DNA from: Deltaproteobacteria bacterium
GTDB lineage: Bacteria > Myxococcota_A > Polyangia > HGW-17
Assembly (NCBI GenBank): GCA_027858615.1
Contig: JAQICJ010000123.1
Span: forward strand, 1-38,936
Direction of reading: 5' to 3'
Length of the DNA stretch: 38,936 nt
Positions 17,088 to 25,144 of this stretch are shown here, piece by piece (within the stretch, counting starts at the first letter, position 1; each line of letters begins with the position of its first letter). The translations under genes were made by a program, and so were the position numbers. The notes beneath the pieces were generated by a model. The model searched no databases. It was not told the DNA's origin and saw only the letters and a program-made list of their open reading frames with translations.

Positions 17088-18263
17088 TCACTTTAATTCA
17101 TGAATCCAGATGGTTTTTTTCTTACCAAATGCAACCAGTGAACTGGAAAGATAAATATATAGATCCTCTGTTTTTGGTAAATTCTTCAACAAAAAACTCC
17201 TGAACTTTTTTCCCTCCACCAGTAGCAAAAACCAATTATTATCTTTGCGAGCTATTATTCTCACTTTGTTTCCATTGATTCTACCTGACACTTTAACAGG
17301 CTTGTATCCAGAAGGGAGCTCTATCGATTTTTTTCTGGACAAATTCAAAGAAAAAAACTCCAATTTTTGCGGATAGAGAATTATCCACTCTTTATTTGTC
17401 CCTTTCACATCAATAATTTTTCTTTTTTCTTTGATCTTCCTTTTTACCTTGTTCTTTATTGTTTTCAAAATCAGATAATTACAAGTTTTTTGTAAAAATT
17501 TATCCTCTTTTCCAAAAAACAATCTGTCTCTAAAGGGAATTTTTATTTTCCCCACCAAACCAATGGTAGTTCTCCAAACGGCAAGACCGTGACGATATTG
17601 TGCTGCTACATATTTTTTGGAATTAAATAAACTGAATTTTTTGATTCTGCCCGGATACCCACCTCTAAAAGCCAGAGCTTTTCCTTGAATATTGAATTTT
17701 CGCAAAGTATCGCCATTGAGAGCGGCAATAATTTTTTTATTGTCCGTTAGAAAAAAAGGAACAACCCCTTCGGTGCATCTCTTTCCTTGGCAGGTATTTC
17801 TTATATGATTTATCTGCCATTTGTTTTTTCCATTTTTAGTAATCAAACTCAAATCCATCATTTTTCCCCCGACTGCAATATTTTTGCAATCAGATGAAAC
17901 ATCAAAGGCATTGATTCTGGTTTTGATTTTAACCTTAATTTTCTTAAACTGGATTGGATCTCCCTGAACAATTGCTATTTTCTTAATTGGTGTTGATTTA
18001 ACTCGTGCAGCTACTTCCGAATCATTTTTTTCCTTTTCAATTATTGTTTTTTCTTGTTTTTTTTCCTTTTCAATTGGTACTCTCAGCATCTTTGAATCGT
18101 TTTTGGCGCAACTGTCAACTTCTTTCCCCTTGGCTTCTTTAATGTTTTCTGGTTCATGTTTTTCAGATTCATGTTTTTGATTTTTAACACTGCTGGTTCT
18201 GCCGGTCGATTTTTCAACACAACCCCAAAGTAATAAACTGATTAAAATTAAATTCTGTTTCAT
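17088..18263 (-). CDS. Lipoprotein with propeller-like repeats
   Basis: The 391-residue protein begins with a short lipoprotein signal (NLILISLLLWGC, cysteine 15). Residues 20-95 are a highly charged Lys/Glu-rich linker. The remainder has WD-like repeated strands (KNIAVGGKMMDLSLITKNGK, KKYVAAQYRHGLAVWRT, SSSLVAFGKKKTIWIHEL), as expected for a beta-propeller of an outer-membrane lipoprotein. No function is identifiable. AGGTG precedes the start. It converges with the HisD-like gene, only 3 bp apart. Confidence 0.7.
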   Translation of the reverse strand: MKQNLILISLLLWGCVEKSTGRTSSVKNQKHESEKHEPENIKEAKGKEVDSCAKNDSKMLRVPIEKEKKQEKTIIEKEKNDSEVAARVKSTPIKKIAIVQGDPIQFKKIKVKIKTRINAFDVSSDCKNIAVGGKMMDLSLITKNGKNKWQINHIRNTCQGKRCTEGVVPFFLTDNKKIIAALNGDTLRKFNIQGKALAFRGGYPGRIKKFSLFNSKKYVAAQYRHGLAVWRTTIGLVGKIKIPFRDRLFFGKEDKFLQKTCNYLILKTIKNKVKRKIKEKRKIIDVKGTNKEWIILYPQKLEFFSLNLSRKKSIELPSGYKPVKVSGRINGNKVRIIARKDNNWFLLLVEGKKFRSFLLKNLPKTEDLYIYLSSSLVAFGKKKTIWIHELK

Positions 18264-18409
18264 AAAAAAACACCTGTTTCCCGGTTAAAAATATTGTGTA
18301 ATTTTACAATAAAAGTACAAAACAAACAAATATTTATCCCCTGATCTGTTTTAAATTTTATAAATCTCTTTGTCAATTTACATAACACTGGAGAAAAACT
18401 ATCCGGGAG

Positions 18410-20224
18410 CTATTTGGTTCCAGTCTTATAAAGCTCTTTGAGTTGCTCTTCATATCTGTCAAGGATAACTCTTCTTTTGGGTTTCATGGTTTGAGTCAGA
18501 ATCCCATTTTCAATGGAAAAAGGTTCTGCAGACAGAAGTACCTTGCGGGGAATTTCATAATGTCCGTATTCACCCTCGAGATCTTTTTTAATTTCATGAA
18601 GAATAAGGGATTTTATTCCTTTTTGCTTGATTAGATCTTCAGGATCAGTAGATATGTTCTTTTTCTCGGCAAAGGGAGTAAGGGATTCAAAATCCGGGAC
18701 AATCAGAGCTACATTATATTCCATTCCCGAGCCGTAAACAAAAGCATGTGAAATATAGTGATTGTGACAAATATCTTTTTCCAAAGCAGCAGGAAAAACA
18801 TATTTACCATTCATAAGTTTGTATTGCTCCTTGATTCTGCCGGTTATGAACAAAAAACCATCTTCATCAAGAAAACCTCTGTCTCCTGTACGCACCCAGC
18901 CATCATCTGTAATAACTTCTTTGGTCTGTTCAGGTTTTTTTAAATATCCCTGCATTACATTGGGGCCACGAGCCAGAATTTCCCCATCTTTGCTTTCATC
19001 TTCGATTACACTCTTGTCTATTTTGATTTCTACATATTCAAGTGCTTTGCCTACCGATCCGATTCTGAAATTGCCGGGATAATTCATTGTAATTGCCGGT
19101 GAACATTCGGTAAGACCATAGGCTTCGTAAAGGGGCAGCCCCAGAGCCATAAAAAACTTTATGACTTCAGGATTTATCGAAGCACTGGCTGTAAGACAGG
19201 CTTGCACATTTCCACCAAGTTTTTTTCTTATTTTAGAATAAATCACTTTACTAACGATTTTGTGTTTGGTTGCAGAAATCAAATTGCTTTTACTTTTCAA
19301 CTTGTTTTTATGCTTTTTTTCCCAACTGTTTATTCCCATATTAAAAAGATGCTTTATCATGAAGTTTTTCTGCTTGATCTTCCTGTTCAATCCTTCATAG
19401 ATCTTACTGAAGACTCTAGGTACACCCATAATAATGTGAGGCTTGAGAGTTTCGATATCCTGAGCCAGAGTTTTAACTGAACCCATTATTCCAATTCTTC
19501 CTCCAAACTGCATGAAACAGAAAAGTTCAGCTGTTGCCCCATAACTATGAGCCCAGGGCAGGATGGATATGGACATGGATTTTTGATTTAAAAAAGGATA
19601 AACTCTCCAGCCAGCTCTGGAGTTAGATGTTATATTTCCGTGACTTAAAAGAACACCTTTCGGATCGCCCGTTGTTCCAGATGTATAAACAACATTGGCA
19701 ATATCTTCAGCCTTTGGATGGATTGGAGCCAATGGTTTGTCTTGACCTTTTTTCTCCAATTCAATCAGAGAATCATCACCATCATCCTCAATGATAAATA
19801 TTTGATCCAGGGTAGAAATAGTAACCAGAAAAGGAGCTACCGCCTCATAAATTTCCAAATTGGATACAAACAGAACTTTAATTTCACTGTTTTCTACAAT
19901 GTATTTCCAGAGCTTTTCCAATTCCGATTCATACATGGGAACAAAAGACGCACCCAACCCATAAGTTGCAAGAGCTATCTGCACCCATTCTTTTCTATTA
20001 TTTGCAATAACACCAACTCGGTGTTGAGACTCAACCCCGAGTTGTGCCAAAGCAGATCTTAGATGATCCACTCTTTTGGACAAATCTCTATAAGTAATCC
20101 ATTGGTAGTGACCATCTTTATCTTTCTCTCCAATAAATGGATTACGAGGATGTTTTTTTACACTCCCCTCAAAAGAAGAAACTAAATTATCAGGTTTTTC
20201 GTATTTAATTTGTGTTGTTTTCAT
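18410..20224 (-). CDS. Long-chain acyl-CoA synthetase (AMP-forming)
   Basis: The 604-residue protein carries the adenylate-forming motifs in order: the P-loop VYTSGTTGDPKGVLLSH (about residues 180-196), LPLYEAYGLTECSP, DDGWVRTGDRGFLDEDGF, and FITGRIKEQYKLMNGKYVFP in place of the usual GR.Kd.ik..gG.kv.P. The family joins fatty acids to CoA through an acyl-adenylate at the membrane face. The length and the missing linker domain fit the FadD15/ACSL type. No Shine-Dalgarno is evident before the ATG. It stands alone, with about 190 bp upstream in which no gene is seen. Confidence 0.93.
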   Translation of the reverse strand: MKTTQIKYEKPDNLVSSFEGSVKKHPRNPFIGEKDKDGHYQWITYRDLSKRVDHLRSALAQLGVESQHRVGVIANNRKEWVQIALATYGLGASFVPMYESELEKLWKYIVENSEIKVLFVSNLEIYEAVAPFLVTISTLDQIFIIEDDGDDSLIELEKKGQDKPLAPIHPKAEDIANVVYTSGTTGDPKGVLLSHGNITSNSRAGWRVYPFLNQKSMSISILPWAHSYGATAELFCFMQFGGRIGIMGSVKTLAQDIETLKPHIIMGVPRVFSKIYEGLNRKIKQKNFMIKHLFNMGINSWEKKHKNKLKSKSNLISATKHKIVSKVIYSKIRKKLGGNVQACLTASASINPEVIKFFMALGLPLYEAYGLTECSPAITMNYPGNFRIGSVGKALEYVEIKIDKSVIEDESKDGEILARGPNVMQGYLKKPEQTKEVITDDGWVRTGDRGFLDEDGFLFITGRIKEQYKLMNGKYVFPAALEKDICHNHYISHAFVYGSGMEYNVALIVPDFESLTPFAEKKNISTDPEDLIKQKGIKSLILHEIKKDLEGEYGHYEIPRKVLLSAEPFSIENGILTQTMKPKRRVILDRYEEQLKELYKTGTK

Positions 20225-20416
20225 AATGGGGATTATTAAATAAAATCACCTGTAAAACAAGTTAAAAAATATTTTCCGCTCCAAAAACTTTCCCCAACCC
20301 GGTTGCTCCTTTCTGTCCAGTTCCAGTTTTAAATTTGCAAGGGAACTATCCCTCAACCCCTTGTAAAATTTTACCCCATAATAAAGCCGGTATTTATAAT
20401 AAAAAATTGAGATATT

Positions 20417-21280
20417 TTACATTCTGCAAACAGCTTTTTGCAGGCATTTTTTCAGGTCTCTGCCTCCCTGACCTGCTTTAATCCGCTCCAGAAGAAGTTC
20501 AGAATTAACTACAACTGAACCTGCCAGATAATCAACTTTTGTTTCCCGAAAAACTTGTGGAATCATTGGCACCGTGGGTCCAACCAGAGTAACCAGTGCT
20601 TGTGGCGAAATATTGTGCATAACCTGATCAAAAGTTCCATTTACCAGAGTACTTCCAGTACAAATCACAACGTCACATTTTGGCAAAAACACAGGTTGCT
20701 GCTTCGGTTCAATAAAATCCTCTCCCGCTTCCAATTCGAAAATATAAATTTTATCAGTCTCAGATCTTAAATAATTCAAAACCGGATAAAAATATCCAAT
20801 TAACCCAACTGTTTGCTTTGCAGATAAATTCAAAAACTCTTTAAAATCAATACCAAGATTGCAATTCTCCAATTTATCCGCCTGATTATACCAGGCATTT
20901 ATGGCAGCAATAGTTCCTGAAGAGAAAAGAGAATTTGCATTATAAGCGGCAATCAATTCTTTTACTTTTTTCCCTTTCCACACCTGGGTAAAATAAGTGG
21001 ATAAAATTTTCACTGCCTCAGGAGGCCATGGAGTCTGGGGCACAGTGGAGGCGTTTTCTCTTTTGACAAACCATTCGGGATTCAACTGATCAACTATTGC
21101 TTCTGGCAAATCATCTCGAATGAGTGGATCAAAATAATGCATAGCCACTCCTGTTTTTCCTGCAATCCTGACCAGGCAATGATCCCTGCCCACCAAAAAA
21201 AGAGATATTTCTGTTTCCAAAAACGCAGAATCTAACTTTTTTTTCATCAACTCTAAAAATTCGATAATATCACCTTCCAA
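20417..21280 (-). CDS. DUF364/DUF4213 putative heavy-metal-chelation protein
   Basis: The 287-residue frame starts at TTG (21280). An ATG at 21247 (MKKKLDSAF) would give 276 residues and neither has a clear ribosome-binding site. The C-terminal half matches DUF364: VGLIGYFYPVLNYLR, then CDVVICTGSTLVNGTFDQVM, then VGPTVPMIPQVF and VDYLAGSVVVN. The N-terminal part corresponds to DUF4213. The fold is thought to be Rossmann- and enolase-like and has been linked to metal chelation, without proven activity. It lies divergently from the TonB receptor and near a ModE-type regulator, which supports a metal-uptake context. Confidence 0.8.
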   Translation of the reverse strand: MEGDIIEFLELMKKKLDSAFLETEISLFLVGRDHCLVRIAGKTGVAMHYFDPLIRDDLPEAIVDQLNPEWFVKRENASTVPQTPWPPEAVKILSTYFTQVWKGKKVKELIAAYNANSLFSSGTIAAINAWYNQADKLENCNLGIDFKEFLNLSAKQTVGLIGYFYPVLNYLRSETDKIYIFELEAGEDFIEPKQQPVFLPKCDVVICTGSTLVNGTFDQVMHNISPQALVTLVGPTVPMIPQVFRETKVDYLAGSVVVNSELLLERIKAGQGGRDLKKCLQKAVCRM

Positions 21281-21336
21281 ATTATGAAATTTGGATTATT
21301 AGATATTTTGAGAATTAAATCAAATATTCCCTTAAA

Positions 21337-21497
21337 TAGTTCCCGTCCCAAACAGAAATGTCACCGTTTCGAACTCGAAATTTGAATTTAATCTGCTTTG
21401 TCGTAACTTTTTGAAATAGTATTTACTTGGAGTTACTCCACGCATCTCAATCCAATTTCTTCCCCAGCCAAAAACACCACTTCTGGGATGGGAACTA
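21337..21497 (+). repeat. Dispersed element, copy 3 (161 bp, diverged)
   Basis: Ends TAGTTCCCGTCCC and GGGATGGGAACTA, with AA on both sides. It is the most diverged full copy: the inner hairpin has lost about five bases and the CAGTC motif is altered. It ends only 5 bp before the -35 hexamer of the TonB receptor promoter, so an insertion a few bases further right would have broken it. Confidence 0.88.
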
Positions 21498-21502
21498 AAT
21501 AA

Positions 21503-21531
21503 TTGACACCGTTATTAATTGCTGTTAATAA
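21503..21531 (+). promoter_or_regulatory. Promoter of the TonB-receptor gene
   Basis: TTGACA (21503-21508) is a perfect -35 hexamer. A -10 candidate TAATAA follows after 17 nt (21526-21531). Most of the interval is covered by the ModE-like palindrome, the expected arrangement for repression. The leader to the start codon is about 120 nt. Confidence 0.55.
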
Positions 21532-21535
21532 CGGT
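21508..21535. promoter_or_regulatory. ModE-like operator overlapping the TonB-receptor promoter
   Basis: The arms ACCGTTATTAA (21508-21518) and TTAATAACGGT (21525-21535) are perfect 11-bp complements around TTGCTG. Outer half-sites CGTTAT and ATAACG and the 24-bp core length match the known style of ModE boxes in front of molybdate genes. A ModE-type regulator is encoded 3 kb away. Binding is inferred. Confidence 0.65.
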
Positions 21536-21659
21536 TTGGAAATTTTCTTCTTCAATTTCCCCTGGAGCTCATTCTCAGATGTCCTTGATCCATTAAACTA
21601 TAATTATTGTCGCTAAACTTTCTTTCCGAAAAAGTAATTGTATATCCTGAGTTATCAAC

Positions 21660-23849
21660 ATGTTTGTCAAAATATTTATCCTGGTGAAAATTATTTTTCT
21701 GGCTTTCGGTCAAACAATTCCTGTAACTGAACAACTGCCAGATCAAGATCAAAAGTCATTTGCCGGCATCTCATCAGACAAACCTGCCCCTGCATCTGAA
21801 AAGAAAACAAACAAACAAATACCAAATTCAAATACCAATAAAAATAAAACAAAAAAGTCACCAAAAAATCAGGACAAAAAAGTCGATTATACTATTTTGG
21901 TCAAAGGGAAAAAAACAGTCCAAGGGGATAAATTCACTTTCTCCAGTTCACAGATAGAAATGAGAGGAAATTCTTTACCCGAAGTATTAAATTCAGAAAT
22001 ATCACTGCAATTTTTATGGGTTCCAAAACAAGGATCCAGTTTGCAAATAAGGGGATTTGATGAAAGAAATTCATTGGTAATATTTGGTGGTATACCGGTC
22101 AAAGAAATTTTTGACGGACATTTTAATTTGGATGTTTTCAGAAATATTTTATTTGAACAAGTCACGTTTGAAACCGGTATTCCAACCTTGTTTTACGGTC
22201 CGGGAACAATGGGTGGCATCATCAAACTCAATCCCCTATCCGGGAAAGTAATTTCCAGAACAACCCTATCCATGGAAACCGGAAATTATTACAATCAAAA
22301 ATTAAATGACCTGCAAATTTCCGCCAAAACTATTCAACAAACCGGAAATTGGAAATGGATGCTGGCTCTTGGTTATAACCAGAGCAACGGTTACTATCTT
22401 TCTTCCAAATTTACTCCCAATGAGGAAAACTCAATCTTTCATGAAGATGGAGAACAACGTGCAGGAAGCAAATCCACTTCTTTTTCACTGCTGGCTGCAG
22501 CCAGACGCCAGGTGGGAAGCAGTGGTCAACTATTTGCCTTTGGGGCTTTTATCAACAATCCCCGGGAAATACCTCCTTTTGAAAGTTCAAATTATACCCG
22601 ATACTGGAAATATGTTGATTATGCCTCCTTTTTTGGGGGAATCCGCTATTATTGGCAAAACACCAATAATAATAAACTGTTTCAAAAATTTTCAACCAGT
22701 TTATATACACATATACATCACGATCAGATCAATGCTTATGAAGATTCACAATATCAAATCCTTACCAGCGATCCCCTGGCCTGGTTTGTTGCTTCAGCTT
22801 ATAATAATAAAAGCTTTGGCAATTCCACCAAATTATTCTGGAAATTGAACCCCAAGCATATTATCCAGTTAAAAACCAATTATCATATTGATTTGCACAG
22901 CCAAAGAGAAATTCCCATACCCGAAACAGGCGAAGACATATCCTGGAATCCCTGGGAAAAATATACACAACATGGTGGAAGTGGAATTCTTGCTTATAAA
23001 TATCAAGAAAAAAATTGGAGCGCATCCTGGCAAAACTCTTTTTCATTTTTGCAATTATTGCAGCAGGAAATAAACAACACCAGTTATGAAGTGGATAAAA
23101 CTCCAAAGACAGCTTTGGAAAGCAGGCTAAAACTAAAGGTAAAACTCCTTGAAAAAATCAATTTCAACCTCAAGGGCGGACGCAAAGTCCTTTATCCAAC
23201 TATAAAGGAACTTTTTGCCAATCACGTGGGCGGCAATCCGGATCTGAAACCTGAAACTGCCTGGATGGCTGACCTGGGGTTTGATGGGAACGGACAATTT
23301 TTCCCAAACCACCTGTGGTCATTGCGTTTTTACTATTATGACATCAAGGATATGATTCAAAAATATCGAGATTCTTTTGGTAATGTCGGTCATGCCTTGA
23401 TCACTGGTTTCGAAACTCGTTCCAAATGGAAATTTCATACCAGAATTCTCACCGAAAAATTAAAATTATTTTTTGTTCTTGGTTATCGTTTTCTCTACAC
23501 CAAAAATCTGGAAAACTCCCGCAGTCTTGATTATCGTTCACCTCACAGATTTATCACTTCTCTTACAGCCTCTTTTAATAAAAAATTGAAGGGAAGATTT
23601 GAAGCTATCTACACCAGTTCCCAGGTTGCCTACTGGTACAACTCTGTCGGAGGGCAATGGGAGAGAGATGATCTCCCTGGTGGTTTTTTGCTGAACTCCT
23701 ATCTTGACTATAAATTCTTCCAGGGAAATCATTTCAACTCTTCCATATATTTTCGCATAAACAACCTGCTTGACATCAACTATATGACTGGCAGCCTTGA
23801 ACCCAGACCAGGGCGAACCTGCCATGTCGGAATCAAAGGATCTTTCTGA
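21660..23849 (+). CDS. TonB-dependent outer-membrane receptor
   Basis: The 729-residue protein begins with a signal peptide (KIFILVKIIFLAFG). A long Lys/Asn/Pro-rich linker (about 25-75) follows, then a TonB-box-like YTILVKGKK. The plug (about 85-190) shows LQIRGFDERNSLVIFGGIPV and FYGPGTMGGIIKLNP. The rest is an aromatic-rich beta-barrel with YPTIKELFANHVGGNPDLKPE, GFETRSKWKF and a terminal Phe. Such receptors import metal complexes, siderophores or vitamins with energy from TonB-ExbBD, which are not in the window. The promoter overlaps a ModE-like palindrome, so molybdate, tungstate or a related metallophore is the inferred cargo. It is coupled by TGATG to the next gene. Confidence 0.88.
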   Translation: MFVKIFILVKIIFLAFGQTIPVTEQLPDQDQKSFAGISSDKPAPASEKKTNKQIPNSNTNKNKTKKSPKNQDKKVDYTILVKGKKTVQGDKFTFSSSQIEMRGNSLPEVLNSEISLQFLWVPKQGSSLQIRGFDERNSLVIFGGIPVKEIFDGHFNLDVFRNILFEQVTFETGIPTLFYGPGTMGGIIKLNPLSGKVISRTTLSMETGNYYNQKLNDLQISAKTIQQTGNWKWMLALGYNQSNGYYLSSKFTPNEENSIFHEDGEQRAGSKSTSFSLLAAARRQVGSSGQLFAFGAFINNPREIPPFESSNYTRYWKYVDYASFFGGIRYYWQNTNNNKLFQKFSTSLYTHIHHDQINAYEDSQYQILTSDPLAWFVASAYNNKSFGNSTKLFWKLNPKHIIQLKTNYHIDLHSQREIPIPETGEDISWNPWEKYTQHGGSGILAYKYQEKNWSASWQNSFSFLQLLQQEINNTSYEVDKTPKTALESRLKLKVKLLEKINFNLKGGRKVLYPTIKELFANHVGGNPDLKPETAWMADLGFDGNGQFFPNHLWSLRFYYYDIKDMIQKYRDSFGNVGHALITGFETRSKWKFHTRILTEKLKLFFVLGYRFLYTKNLENSRSLDYRSPHRFITSLTASFNKKLKGRFEAIYTSSQVAYWYNSVGGQWERDDLPGGFLLNSYLDYKFFQGNHFNSSIYFRINNLLDINYMTGSLEPRPGRTCHVGIKGSF

Positions 23850-24502
23850 TGTTTTTTCAACCAAACACAAAATTTTTATCCGCCTTTTTTTTCTGGTTTT
23901 TATTCACCCTGTCCCTGACAAATTGTGATGGAAACAATCCTTCCAATAACAGTAACTTCACTTTTATGGAGGGTGAGTTTGCCGATTGTGAATATGATAC
24001 TCTTAAATTTGCTGTTTCAGGAGAAGATCCTGTTGCTGTCCAAATTAACGGATTGGAAGTACAAACTTTTTACGGAGCCAACAAACTCGATGAAGACAGC
24101 GTCGAAATTGTGGAAAGGAGAGGGGTAGCACTCAAAGATATTCTGGAAGTTGCCCAAATTGATCTCCCCCGCAATACTCCGGTAAATTGTATAGCTCGAG
24201 ATAATTGGGATCCTCTCAGAACCAGACTGCAAAATGATACTTCCAAGCTTCCGACTTTTGGATTTTTACTGGATTATGGTTATATCTACGCAGGAAATCC
24301 AGGAGACAAAGATCCCCTTTATCCGGAGATGGAGGGTAAAAGTCTATCTATTGATTATAATCTGGCCGGTGACGAGGATGTACCCGAATATCTGGGAGGA
24401 ACTCTTTCATCCTTGGGAATATTCAGATTTCTCATGCTGGAGGAATACAGTCCGACCAAATTTGGCATCATAGAACTTGATCCTCAAGTTAACCAGTTCT
24501 AA
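23849..24502 (+). CDS. Lipoprotein with a possible SUOX-type (molybdopterin-binding-like) fold
   Basis: The 217-residue protein has a lipoprotein signal (FWFLFTLSLTNC, cysteine 26) and an N/S-rich linker. The core has VAVQINGLEVQ, RGVALKDILEVAQID, VNCIARDNWDP and a Gly/Asp-rich end, which recalls the oxidoreductase molybdopterin-binding (sulphite oxidase-like) fold, where GvsLkdlLe.aGv precedes a strand and ..A.Dgy... . I do not see the cofactor-binding cysteine, so ligand binding rather than catalysis is likelier. It overlaps the TonB receptor by one base, so the two probably work together at the outer membrane. The fold call is tentative. Confidence 0.5.
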   Translation: MFFQPNTKFLSAFFFWFLFTLSLTNCDGNNPSNNSNFTFMEGEFADCEYDTLKFAVSGEDPVAVQINGLEVQTFYGANKLDEDSVEIVERRGVALKDILEVAQIDLPRNTPVNCIARDNWDPLRTRLQNDTSKLPTFGFLLDYGYIYAGNPGDKDPLYPEMEGKSLSIDYNLAGDEDVPEYLGGTLSSLGIFRFLMLEEYSPTKFGIIELDPQVNQF

Positions 24503-24845
24503 CAAATAAATCATTATTCTCAAAATCTTCGATGAATTTTTTTTGGGCATATTCTGTTACATCTTGATTGAATTGCTCAAATTGGTTCAAAAAATTCTGT
24601 CCGAATTCAGTCAAACTGGCTCCTCCTCCTTGGGGACCACCTCTTTGGCGATTGAGAATCTTAACTTTGGTGGCTTCTTCCAGCCGATTAAGAATTCGGA
24701 TGGCTTTGGGATAGCTCAAAGACATTTCCTGAGCAGCTTTATTTATGGAATTATGTTTGTTTATTCCCTTGAGCAGCCAGACCAGTCCTATTCCCATGAA
24801 AGAACCTTGTTCATCGCGAAACGAAATACGAATTTTAAGTTGCAT
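24489..24845 (-). CDS. ModE-type winged-helix regulator (DNA-binding domain only)
   Basis: The start at 24845 is chosen because GAGG lies 7 nt upstream; an ATG at 24851 is the alternative. About 118 residues. The sequence matches the ModE N-terminal domain: GIGLVWLLKGINKHNSINKAAQEMSLSYPKAIRILNRLEE is the helix-turn-helix, followed by the wing RQRGGPQGGGASLTEFGQNFL. No TOBE (molybdate-binding) domain follows. Such one-domain forms are common outside Enterobacteria, and how they sense the metal is less clear. The gene is convergent with the lipoprotein, overlapping by 14 bp. A 166-bp repeat begins only 14 bp before the start codon, so its promoter must lie in or beyond the element. Confidence 0.85.
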   Translation of the reverse strand: MQLKIRISFRDEQGSFMGIGLVWLLKGINKHNSINKAAQEMSLSYPKAIRILNRLEEATKVKILNRQRGGPQGGGASLTEFGQNFLNQFEQFNQDVTEYAQKKFIEDFENNDLFVRTG

Positions 24846-24859
24846 GTACATTCCTCAGT

Positions 24860-25025
24860 TAGTTCCCATCCCAGAATGGGTTTTTTTAACTGGATAAGAA
24901 GTTTGCCTCAGATGCGCACAATAACTTCGCAGACATAGTTGATACTATTTCAAGAAGTTATTACAAAGCAAATGAAGTGAAATTCCATATTCAGACAATG
25001 ATCTTCCTTTTTGGGATGGGAACTA
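24860..25025 (-). repeat. 166-bp dispersed element, copy 4
   Basis: Perfect 13-bp ends with GT on both sides. The inner stem AATAACTTC/GAAGTTATT is perfect over 9 bp here, around ATAGT/ACTAT. Read on the plus strand, CCCAT/ATGGG plus seven T follows the left end, a terminator-like structure. It lies between the divergent ModE-type and NTPase genes, right in front of the former. The 25026-25144 stretch is AT-rich, with a weak promoter candidate TTGATA/TACAAT for the NTPase gene. Confidence 0.92.
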
Positions 25026-25144
25026 GTTAAATTAGGATTGAGAACAGACAATTTTATTTTTAGCATTTTATAAACCGAACCAAATTGATACAATAATCTA
25101 ACTTATACAATTACTGAATTATTGTAAAATAAGGTAATATTTTC

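Noticed and set aside
23538-23870. Long minus-strand frame opposite the TonB receptor
   Set aside because: It is a shadow of the receptor's coding frame, without a start site or recognisable protein.
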